Shown here one piece after another: positions 33,727 through 42,300 of a stretch of 64,000 nucleotides of DNA. The notes beneath the pieces are model-generated. The model searched no databases. It worked only from the letters and a program-made list of their open reading frames with translations, and was not told where the DNA came from. A program made the position numbers and the translations under genes. The stretch lies in the NCBI GenBank assembly GCA_943787265.1, contig CALSLT010000004.1, positions 434,001-498,000 on the forward strand, in the 5' to 3' direction. Position 1 is the stretch's first letter. Every line of letters starts with the position of its first letter. The DNA comes from an uncultured Planctomycetaceae bacterium. GTDB lineage: Bacteria; Planctomycetota; Planctomycetia; Planctomycetales; Planctomycetaceae.

Positions 33727-35757
33727 ATGGCTCGGCCGAAACTTGATAAGACGCTGGCGGACTACATGGCGATTGCCATCACCCCTGCGCTGATCATGTT
33801 GCTGACCGGCAGCCTGGTGTGGTTTCTGGCGGAGCTTGGTTACGACGGTGGTCGGCCTACGCGAATTCGCTGGATCCTATTCTGGTTTGTCATCGGTGCC
33901 GTTCTTGTTGCCAGAATCGCGATCGAGAATGGACGAGCTCACGCCGCCATGTTTCTGGCCGGGCTGGCGGGAGCCACGTCGCTGACGATCTTCAAGTTCG
34001 CTCCCGATGCGCCGCTGGTTCCGATCATCTGCCTGGGAGTTGTCGCGTGGTGTGCTGACAAGTTGACCTGGGACTGCACATTGATCGACGAATCCGAAGA
34101 CGCTTCGGGCGAAGGCCTGCTTCAGGTGGCGGGGGTCGCGGACGAAGCAGAGCTGAAAGATGCAGACTCCGCTCCGCAAGCAAACTCTGATTCCGAGTCG
34201 GATTCGAAGAACGCGGGCGAAACTCAGAGCGACGAACAGAAGAATGTCCCACTCTGGAAACGGCTATTCACCAACGAATCAGAACGAGCCGGCAAACCGC
34301 ACGCTCCCGGTCTGTGGGTGGTCTATTTTTCACTGGCTGCGTTGCCGCTGTACGGCTTCGGGCAGGTGTGGATTCCAGCAACGGATGTGGCTTCTCGGCA
34401 CTTTGCGTTTCAGTGCCTGCTGGTTTACGTCGGCGCGGCACTCGGTCTGCTGCTCATGACGAGCTTTCTCGGTCTGCGGCGGTACCTGCGGCAACGCAAC
34501 ATCGAGATGCCGACAGCAATGGCAGCTACCTGGGTCGGAATGGGCTCCGCAATCGCGATCGGAATTCTGGTCGTGGCTCTGCTGCTGCCGAGACCTCAGG
34601 GTGACTACTCAATAGCCGAAGCGATTGATTACGTGAGCGAAGAAGTCCAGGAAGCGTCGGATTGGGCGTTCCTGGATGACGATGGCGGCGAGGGCGAAGG
34701 TCAGCAGTCGGGGCCAGCCGATGCGGAAGCTGAGCAGGGTTCAGCGACGGATCCGGATCAACAGGGACAACCTGGTGGAGATCAACCTGGAAACCAGGAA
34801 GCTCAAGACGACCAACAGAACGCTCAGGACGGTGACGGCGGCGAGCAGGAGGGCGACGGCGAGAACGGTGAGCGGTCAGGTGACAAGCAAGGCGAAGGTC
34901 AGCAGGGCGAGGGAGAAAAGAGCGACGGCGAAAAGACAGCTCAGAACGATGAGCAGGGTTCGAAATCAGAATCTTCACAGGATGATCAACAGGCTTCGTC
35001 TGACGGCGACAAGCAGGACGACGGCCAAAAACAGGATGGGCAGCAGACTGCTCAGAGCGAAGACTCCGACGACAAACAGCAAGGCGAGGCCGGCGAGGCT
35101 TCAGAAGAGCAGTCGGACGAGCAGATGGCTCAAAACGACGCCGAGGAAACGTCAGAAGAGAACTCTGGTGAGGAAGAATCAGCGGAAACTGAAGAAGCTG
35201 AATCGTCGGACACATCGACGCCCGAGTCAGACAACAGTTGGATGGACACGATTGCTGAAAATATGGGAACGTTGTTCAAGTGGCTGGTCTATGCGGCGAT
35301 TGCGGCCGGCGTGATCTATATGGCGATTAAAAACTGGCCAGCGGTTTCGGCATTCTTTCGGAACCTGTGGGCTGAACTGCTCGCTATGTTCGGACGCAAA
35401 CCGGCTGCTTCGGTAGCAGAAGGTGAAGAGGCATCTGATGAGCCGGTCGCTCCTCCGAGACCGTTCAGCGCTTTCAGCGATCCGTTCCGTTCGGGAAAGG
35501 CGGCGCAAAGTTCACCCGGAGAACTTGTCAGGTACACATTCGAAGCGTTGCAGGCATGGGCGTTCGAGAATAACTGCGGACGCACTCCCGATCAGACGCC
35601 AATGGAGTTCGGTCAGAGATTGCAGTCGCGACGGCTGAAGATTTCTGCCGAAGCTCACGAAGTCAGTCTGCTCTATGCTCAGGTTGCCTACGGAGGACAT
35701 CGGCCTGACGATTCCAGTGTCGCCACACTTCAAAAACTCTGGCGCAAACTGACGTGA
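33727..35757 (+). CDS. DUF4129 membrane protein with long acidic linker
   Basis: This 676-residue protein has several N-terminal TM helices (about 15-112), a charged loop, more TM helices (about 195-300), then a low-complexity Asp/Glu/Gln/Gly/Ser region of almost 190 residues (about 316-503). One further TM helix (about 515-540) and a C-terminal DUF4129 domain (about 595-676, ELVRYTFEALQAWAFENNC and the ending VATLQKLWRKLT) follow. DUF4129 domains are often found in transglutaminase-like or MoxR/VWA-linked membrane systems, but no such partner is adjacent. Its stop overlaps the start of the next gene (GTGA), so the two proteins are made together. Function unknown. Confidence 0.88.
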   Translation: MARPKLDKTLADYMAIAITPALIMLLTGSLVWFLAELGYDGGRPTRIRWILFWFVIGAVLVARIAIENGRAHAAMFLAGLAGATSLTIFKFAPDAPLVPIICLGVVAWCADKLTWDCTLIDESEDASGEGLLQVAGVADEAELKDADSAPQANSDSESDSKNAGETQSDEQKNVPLWKRLFTNESERAGKPHAPGLWVVYFSLAALPLYGFGQVWIPATDVASRHFAFQCLLVYVGAALGLLLMTSFLGLRRYLRQRNIEMPTAMAATWVGMGSAIAIGILVVALLLPRPQGDYSIAEAIDYVSEEVQEASDWAFLDDDGGEGEGQQSGPADAEAEQGSATDPDQQGQPGGDQPGNQEAQDDQQNAQDGDGGEQEGDGENGERSGDKQGEGQQGEGEKSDGEKTAQNDEQGSKSESSQDDQQASSDGDKQDDGQKQDGQQTAQSEDSDDKQQGEAGEASEEQSDEQMAQNDAEETSEENSGEEESAETEEAESSDTSTPESDNSWMDTIAENMGTLFKWLVYAAIAAGVIYMAIKNWPAVSAFFRNLWAELLAMFGRKPAASVAEGEEASDEPVAPPRPFSAFSDPFRSGKAAQSSPGELVRYTFEALQAWAFENNCGRTPDQTPMEFGQRLQSRRLKISAEAHEVSLLYAQVAYGGHRPDDSSVATLQKLWRKLT

Positions 35758-37418
35758 CGAAGCCGCTCGAAAAACAGCCGCTCGACTTTGTGGTCATCGG
35801 GCAGGGCCTCGCCGGAACGACGCTCGCCTGGCATTTGAAGTGGCGAGGTCTTCGCGGATTGATCGTTGACCGTGACGACGGCACGTCGGCGTCGAAGGTA
35901 GCTGCGGGATTGATGACTCCCGTCACCGGAAAACGACTCGTTCCAGCGTGGCGTCTTGATGAGACATGGACCGCCGCTGAAAAGTTCTACCGCCAGGTCG
36001 AGGCGGAAACGCATTCGCAATTCCTGACACAACCCGGACAGGTTCGATTGTTCGAGAGCGAGGAATCAAAAGCGGAATTCGAACGCCGGGATTGGGCCGA
36101 GCATCCTGTCGAAATTCGTCAGCCGCAGATGCTCGTCGACGATACGTCCATCGACGCACCGTTGGGTGGTTTCGAATTGCCAACGGCCCGGCGACTCGAT
36201 GTCCCTGCTTACCTTGGGGTTTCACGAAAAGAATTCTTAGCAAATGACATGCTGCGAATTGCCACGCTGAATCCTGCGACCGATTTGAAGATTGAAAATG
36301 GAACCGTCCACTTCTCGAACCCAGATGTCAGGGCGAAACGTGTGATCTTTTGTCAGGGAGCACTCGGAGCAGAGAATCCCTGGTTCAACGACGTCGAGTA
36401 CAAATCAGCTCGCGGGGAAATCCTGACGTTAAAGATCGACGGTCTGTCGGAAACAAGAATCGTCAACCAGGTGGTCTGGCTGGTTCCTTGTGGGAATGGC
36501 ATTTTCAAGGCCGGTTCCACTTACGACTTCGAGAACCTCGATCTGGGAGCAACGCCTGCCGGTCGAGATGAAATCGTTGAGCGGCTCAAAAAGTATCTCA
36601 AGCTTCCGTTTGAAATCGTTGGCCACGAATCCGGTGTTCGACCAATCGTGACCGAACGGCGACCGATCATCGGTGTGCATCGAAAGCTCCCGCAACTGGC
36701 GATCTTCAACGGGCTGGGTTCGAAGGGGTCACTGCTTGCCCCGCTGGTCGCATCTCAGCTTGCCGAGCACTTGTTCAACGGAAGCTCGATTGAACCAGAG
36801 CTTGACTACCACGTTCGATTCCGGCCGCGAATCCCAAAGTCTGACCGGCCGCGAGTTCCGCGCCTGACCGAACAGGCACAGACGCTGGTTCGTGAGGTTG
36901 TCGAACCGGGTGATTCAGTGATCGATGCCACAGCAGGCAACGGGCACGACACCTGCTTTCTTGCGGAAGCCGTCGGTCACAAAGGCCGAGTCTTCGCATT
37001 CGACGTCCAGAGCGACGCGCTCAAACGGACGACCGCACGACTCGCCGACATCGGCTACTCGAACGTAACGCTGATTCATCGCGGTCATCAGGAAATGAAG
37101 GACGCCGTTCCCAACGCCTGTCACGGTTCGGTCGGCGCGGTAATGTTTAACCTCGGCTATCTGCCCGGCGGCGACCACGAAGTTACGACCAGCACCGATT
37201 CATCACTTACGGCCATTACCGTCGCATTACGTCTTGTCCGCTCCGGGGGGATTGTCACCGTCCTTGCCTACCCCGGCCATGCCGGAGGCGATGACGAGGC
37301 GGGAAGCGTCCGGCATCTGCTCGAAGAACTCCATCCAGATGAATTCGAAACATCGATCCGTCGCTCGGCAACAACAAATGAGAGCGCACCACTTCTCTTC
37401 GTGATCGTTCGTCGGTAA
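35754..37418 (+). CDS. fused FAD-dependent oxidoreductase / MnmM(YtqB)-type methyltransferase
   Basis: The 554-residue protein joins two enzymes. Residues 1-350 form a DAO-superfamily FAD oxidoreductase: FAD-binding VVIGQGLAG (G16, G18, G21), AAGLMTPVTGKRLV, and a C-terminal FAD-contact GVRPIVTERRPIIG and FNGLGSKGSLLAP. Residues 369-554 are a class I SAM methyltransferase of the YtqB/MnmM family (PF06962): VIDATAGNGHDTCFLAEAVG, VFAFDVQ, FNLGYLPGGDHEVTT and LAYPGHAGGDDEA match that family closely. MnmM makes the final methylation in mnm5s2U34 of tRNA, and MnmC fuses an FAD oxidase with a different methyltransferase for the same two steps. I infer a convergent MnmC-like enzyme. The GTG start overlaps the upstream stop. 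Confidence 0.88.
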   Translation: MTKPLEKQPLDFVVIGQGLAGTTLAWHLKWRGLRGLIVDRDDGTSASKVAAGLMTPVTGKRLVPAWRLDETWTAAEKFYRQVEAETHSQFLTQPGQVRLFESEESKAEFERRDWAEHPVEIRQPQMLVDDTSIDAPLGGFELPTARRLDVPAYLGVSRKEFLANDMLRIATLNPATDLKIENGTVHFSNPDVRAKRVIFCQGALGAENPWFNDVEYKSARGEILTLKIDGLSETRIVNQVVWLVPCGNGIFKAGSTYDFENLDLGATPAGRDEIVERLKKYLKLPFEIVGHESGVRPIVTERRPIIGVHRKLPQLAIFNGLGSKGSLLAPLVASQLAEHLFNGSSIEPELDYHVRFRPRIPKSDRPRVPRLTEQAQTLVREVVEPGDSVIDATAGNGHDTCFLAEAVGHKGRVFAFDVQSDALKRTTARLADIGYSNVTLIHRGHQEMKDAVPNACHGSVGAVMFNLGYLPGGDHEVTTSTDSSLTAITVALRLVRSGGIVTVLAYPGHAGGDDEAGSVRHLLEELHPDEFETSIRRSATTNESAPLLFVIVRR

Positions 37419-37516
37419 GTGCCACACGGCCAGCTTTTGTGCCACGGGAGTGCCCCACTTTCTCATCGCGGCACGAGTTATGCGAAACCCTCTCACAGAG
37501 TCGACAGCGCATGGAA

Positions 37517-37582
37517 ATGTTGTCTGGATGCAACATTTAGCCGAGTTCAGTGATTCGCCATGTTGCCGTTTTGCAACACGGC
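37517..37582. promoter_or_regulatory. paired ATGTTG/TGTTGC hairpins upstream of a small secreted protein
   Basis: Two stems, ATGTTG-CAACAT (37517-37536) and GCCATGTTGC-GCAACACGGC (37557-37582, one mismatch, TTTT-containing loop), lie 55 bases before the ATG at 37637. They may form a leader structure or the end of the upstream transcript. The second stem is not followed by a T-run. Tentative. Confidence 0.35.
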
Positions 37583-37636
37583 TTGTGAACTTGAGAATGT
37601 AGTTTGAGCGACCACGCCACCTCTGTGGAGTTTCGC

Positions 37637-37972
37637 ATGTTTCTGAAATCAACCGTCTACGCAATCATTGGAACACTCTGCCAGGGCGCTTTGTCGGCTC
37701 AAGCAGCGGACTGGGTCTTCCGACAATCCTGGTTCAGCGATTCGCCTGCCGTGGCCTATCAATCGGCAGAACCCGGCGCCGTGTTTGCAATGCCGGCGTT
37801 GCCTCCACAGACGATGCCGAATTCAAGAAGTGCTTACAGACTGGCGACCCCACAACGCGGTCCTGGATTTTCCATTCGAGCCAAGAACCGCTGGAACATC
37901 TACCGACTCAACATTGGCCGCAGCTACGACACCACGATCTACCGCGAGTTCTCGTTCGAGGAAACTCCCTAG
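37637..37972 (+). CDS. small secreted hypothetical protein
   Basis: This 111-residue protein has a predicted signal peptide (FLKSTVYAIIGTLCQGALSAQAA, cleavage after AQA near residue 22). The mature part has aromatic and proline-rich stretches (WVFRQSWFSDSP, FAMPALPPQTMPNSR) and ends in YDTTIYREFSFEETP. I recognise no family. The ATG at 37637 is chosen because it starts the signal peptide; an upstream ATG at 37604 would bury it. It is convergent with dinB, 49 bases away. Confidence 0.65.
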   Translation: MFLKSTVYAIIGTLCQGALSAQAADWVFRQSWFSDSPAVAYQSAEPGAVFAMPALPPQTMPNSRSAYRLATPQRGPGFSIRAKNRWNIYRLNIGRSYDTTIYREFSFEETP

Positions 37973-38021
37973 CTTCAGCCACTTGAGTCGGCGGCTATAA
38001 CAAGCGTGGCGCTGACATAAC

Positions 38022-39266
38022 CTACGTTTCGTGGCCTCGGTCATCAGGCCGCCGCTTCACCGAGAACGTTGATCCGCGTTGAATTGCCGCTCCGCCGAAT
38101 TTATCGCGAATCGCGTCGGTGGCTGAGTCGATCTCGGAGTCTCGTTCCGAATGATCGTCGAACAGTGTTTTCTGCCGCTCGCGAGTCTTTGCCAGAGAGC
38201 TTAGACCCATTCCAATCAGCCGGACCGGTTGAGCCTGCAGATCGACTCGCGTCAGCAAGTGTGCGGAAACGACGTCCCAAATCTCAGTTGTCGAGTGCGA
38301 CGGGTTCGGCAGTGAGTACGCTCGCGAGAGCGTGCGAAAGTCGTTGTAGCGAACTTTCAGATTCACCGTCTTGCCATAAAGCTGGTGCCGACGCAGTCGC
38401 CGAGCGACCTGTTCCGTGAGCCCGAGCAGGCAGGATCGCAGAACGTCGGTGTCGGTCACGTCGACGGGAAATGTTGTCTCGTGCGAAATCGACTTTGCTT
38501 CGCGGTCTGGCACGACGTTGCGATTGTCTCGGCCATGAGCCAGCTCGTGCAGGTGGTTGGCTGTCGAATTGCCAAAGCACTGACGCAATGACGCGACCGG
38601 TGTCTTGCGGAGTCGCTCGACGGTGTCGACTCCGATCTTTGCCAGCATTTCCTCGGCGCGCTTGCCGACGCCCCAAATCCGTTTGACGGGCAGCGGATCG
38701 AGGAATTCCTGGATGCCATCGTCTGGGACCTCGACAAAGCCATTTGGTTTGTCGAAATCGCTGGCGATCTTGGCAAGAAACTTATTCGGAGCGACACCGA
38801 TCGATGCGACAAGCTGAGTCTCATCCCAGATGTCCTGCTGAATCTTCCGACCGATTTCGGCAGGTGTTCCGAACAGCTTCTCGCTGCCACGCGCGTCGAG
38901 AAAGGCCTCATCCAACGAAAGCGGTTCGACCAGTGGTGTGTATCGATGGAAGATTTCTCGAATCTGCCGGGAGATCGCCGCGTAATGATCCATCCGAACG
39001 GGCAGTACGATTCCGCGCGGGCAGTAACGAACTGCGGTCGCCATCGGCAGCGCGCTATGGACACCATATTTTCTCGCAACGTAGTTGGCTGCAGAAACGA
39101 CACCTCGACCTTCGCGCGAACCACCGACGATGACCGGTTTGCCGACAAGCTCAGGCCGATCACGTTCTTCTACCGACGCGTAAAACGCATCCATGTCGAT
39201 ATGCAGAATCACAGAGGAGACATCTTTCGAATTCGAAATGAAAGTTGACTTAACAACGGCCGGCAT
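38022..39266 (-). CDS. dinB: DNA polymerase IV (Y-family)
   Basis: This Y-family translesion polymerase of about 414 residues has the catalytic motifs ILHIDMDAFYASVEERD at the start, GKPVIVGG, a YSPLVEPLS-like segment (YTPLVEPLSLDEAFLD with the catalytic Asp-Glu pair) and the helix-hairpin-helix region IWGVGKRAEEMLAKIGV. The little-finger domain follows (KSISHETTFPVDVTD to VRLIGMGLSSL). The C-terminus carries basic residues after the usual beta-clamp-binding region. It copies damaged DNA with low fidelity. The start is uncertain: the ATG at 39266 gives 18 residues before the core, and a GTG at 39212 would start right at ILHIDMD. Confidence 0.93.
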   Translation of the reverse strand: MPAVVKSTFISNSKDVSSVILHIDMDAFYASVEERDRPELVGKPVIVGGSREGRGVVSAANYVARKYGVHSALPMATAVRYCPRGIVLPVRMDHYAAISRQIREIFHRYTPLVEPLSLDEAFLDARGSEKLFGTPAEIGRKIQQDIWDETQLVASIGVAPNKFLAKIASDFDKPNGFVEVPDDGIQEFLDPLPVKRIWGVGKRAEEMLAKIGVDTVERLRKTPVASLRQCFGNSTANHLHELAHGRDNRNVVPDREAKSISHETTFPVDVTDTDVLRSCLLGLTEQVARRLRRHQLYGKTVNLKVRYNDFRTLSRAYSLPNPSHSTTEIWDVVSAHLLTRVDLQAQPVRLIGMGLSSLAKTRERQKTLFDDHSERDSEIDSATDAIRDKFGGAAIQRGSTFSVKRRPDDRGHET

Positions 39267-39353
39267 ATTCTGCCGCGTGAGTTGGGCAGGTCGAAGTATC
39301 AATCGCTAAGATTCCGGATCGATTTCCAATTCCCGATCATCGAGGCGGCCGAA

Positions 39354-42300
39354 ATGCGATTCTCAATCCTGTCAGCTTGCGGCATTTTCCTCACGATATT
39401 CTGCAGCCTGTCGACGACGTCGGTTTTTGGCCAGCACCTGGTTTCTCAGCTTGAACGTGAACTGACAAGCGCCCCTGCGGCGAAGCTTGCTGACGAAGCC
39501 GCTCGATTCGGCGATGCAAAACGCGGAGCCGTCCTCTTTTATCAGCCGCAAATGGCTTGCCGACAATGCCACTCGGTCGATGGTTCGAAATCGCCGTTGG
39601 GACCGGCTCTGTCTGAGAATCGGCCGGATGCAACGGATCAGTTCCTGGTCGAATCGGTACTCCATCCGTCGAAGTCGCTCCGTAAGGAGTATCAAACGGT
39701 TGTCGTTGTGACTAACGACGGCAAAGTGGTCACCGGACTGCGAGTCGAAGAAACACCAGAGAAGGTTGTCATTCGCGAAGGTCGACCGCTTGGCAAGTTG
39801 ATCGAGATTGCTCGCGAGAATCTCGACGAATTTCAGCCGATCAAACAATCGATCATGCCTGCTGGTCAGGTCGGACTGCTGGCGAGTCGGCAACAGTTTC
39901 TGGATCTGATTCGCTACCTGATTGAAATCCGCGACGGTGGAGCGCTGCGAGCGAAAGAGCTGGAGCCGCCAGCGTCGCTTTACGCGATTCGGATTCCAGA
40001 ATACGAAAAAGACATCGATCACGCGGCGATGATTGCGGACCTTGACGACGCAGCGTTCAAACGCGGACAGGCGATCTACAATCGGCTTTGCGTCAACTGC
40101 CACGGCACTCACGATAAGCCGGGGTCACTGCCGACGTCGCTGAAGTTTGCATCGGGGAAATTCCGAAACGGCTCCGACCCGCACACGATGTATCAAACGC
40201 TGACTCGCGGTTTCGGCATGATGGTCGCTCAGACCTGGATGGTTCCTCAGCAGAAGTACGACGTCATTCACTACGTTCGCGAGGCGTATCTCAAATCGCA
40301 CAACGCGACGCAACTGCATTCAGTGACCGATGAGTACCTTGCCGGACTCCCGAAAGGTAAGTCGCGTGGGCCGGAGCCAACTCAGAACGAACCGTGGATC
40401 ACGATGGACTACGGACCGAGCCTTGTGAACACGTACGAGGTTGGCAATGACGCATCGAACTTCGCGTACAAGGGGATAGCCGTCCGGCTTGATCCAGGCC
40501 CCGGTGGTGTGTCGCGAGGTCAGTCCTGGATGGTCTTCGACCATGACACGATGCGAGTGGCCGCGGCGTGGACCGGCGACGGTTTTATCGACTGGCAGGG
40601 CATCCACATGAACGGCCGCCACAACATCCATCCTCGAATTAAGGGCAACGTCCATCTCGCCAATCCGACTGGTCCAGGCTGGGCGAATCCGGAGAACAGT
40701 TCGTTCGACGATCCAAGACTCCGCGGTCGCGACGACAGACACTACGGCCCGTTACCTCGAAAATGGGCTCATTACAAAGGTCTTTCTCACCACAGGCAGA
40801 AGACGATTATCGAATACACCGTCGGCTCGACGCATATTCTGGAAATGCCCGGACTGGCGGAATTGACCAGCGAGTCAGACAACTCCAGCCCAGTCTTTAC
40901 ACGGACATTCGAGATCGGACCGCGAAAGAGTGACCTAGTTCTTCAGGTCGCGAAACTGCCTCAAGACTACCTCGTTACACGTTCAATCGAGCGAGATGAC
41001 TCGGAAGTGGCTCTGACAGTTGGTGTCCCAGTTCACGGGCGAAGAAGCCCTGACTTGGAACCTTCGCTCTTCGAGTTTGACGGACAGTCTTACGTCGAGA
41101 TCAAGGATGCGGCTGATTTTGATACGACCAGAAAAGATTTCACAGTTTCTGCCCGAATTCGGACACGAACTGGTGGCACAATATTCAGCCGGACACAGGC
41201 GCGAGAAAAATGGATGCCCGACGGGCAGACACTCTTCGTTCGAGGCGGTCGACTTTGCTTCGACATCGGGTGGGTTGGTGCCGTGCAGTCACGGAAGTCG
41301 GTTAACGACGGAGAATGGCACGATGTGGCCATGACTTGGCACGCAAAATCGGAACAGGTCGTTTTGTATGTCGATGGTGAACGAAGTGGCGAGCGCGAAC
41401 TGGCAATTCAGAAGCCACTCAAGGATCCAGTGCTGCGGCTTGGTTTCACCAATCCGAATTTTCCTCGTCCTCAGTCGTTTTTCGATGGTGATCTGCAGGA
41501 TGTTCGGTTCTACCAACGGCAGCTTACGGACGCTGAACTGGCAAACCAGAAAGTAACTCCGATGGACCGGACCTTGATCGCCCGTTGGATGTTTGATGAG
41601 GCGTCTTCATCGGATGTCAAACGTGGAATCAACGATTCATCAGGGCAGGGCCACAACGGAAAAGTCTACTCGGGTGACATAAAGCCCACGGGCGACAAGT
41701 GGCTTGCAGTCGGCCTCAAGGCGGCATCATGGGGAATGAGCCTAGCAACAACTAAAGATTCTCGTTTGATGATGAAAATTTCTCGAGGGGAAGAACCCCG
41801 TCAGTTTACTCTGTGGTTCCGTCGAGTAAATCCCGGAACGACGATTGAACAAGCGATCGATGAGTTCATCATCGATGATCCGAATCCTGATCTGACAACC
41901 CTGACAAAGGGCGGTCCCGCTCGCTGGCCCGTCAAGCTGACGACGAATCCGATCATTGGTTCTGACGATGAGGCCTTCGCGGTCGATGTGTTGACGCATC
42001 CGGAAAACAACCCCTGGCTGGCACAGACAAGACTGACTGGATTTGACTTCCTGCCTGATGGTGACCGGATGGCCGTGTGCGCGTGGGACGGCGATGTCTG
42101 GATGGTCAGCGGGCTATCTCAAATTCCAAACGCATTTAACGACGTTGTTGCAGAGAATCTGCCCAAACTCACGTGGCAACGGATTGCGTCCGGTTTGTTT
42201 CAGCCGCTTGGCCTGAAATATGTCGACGGAAAAATCTTTGTCACGTGCCGTGATCAACTCACTGTTCTGCACGATCGAAATGGCGACGGCGAAACCGACT

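Noticed and set aside
34526..35215. Minus-strand Arg/Pro-rich frame over the acidic linker
   Set aside because: It is the antisense of Glu/Asp/Gln codons and has no independent support.
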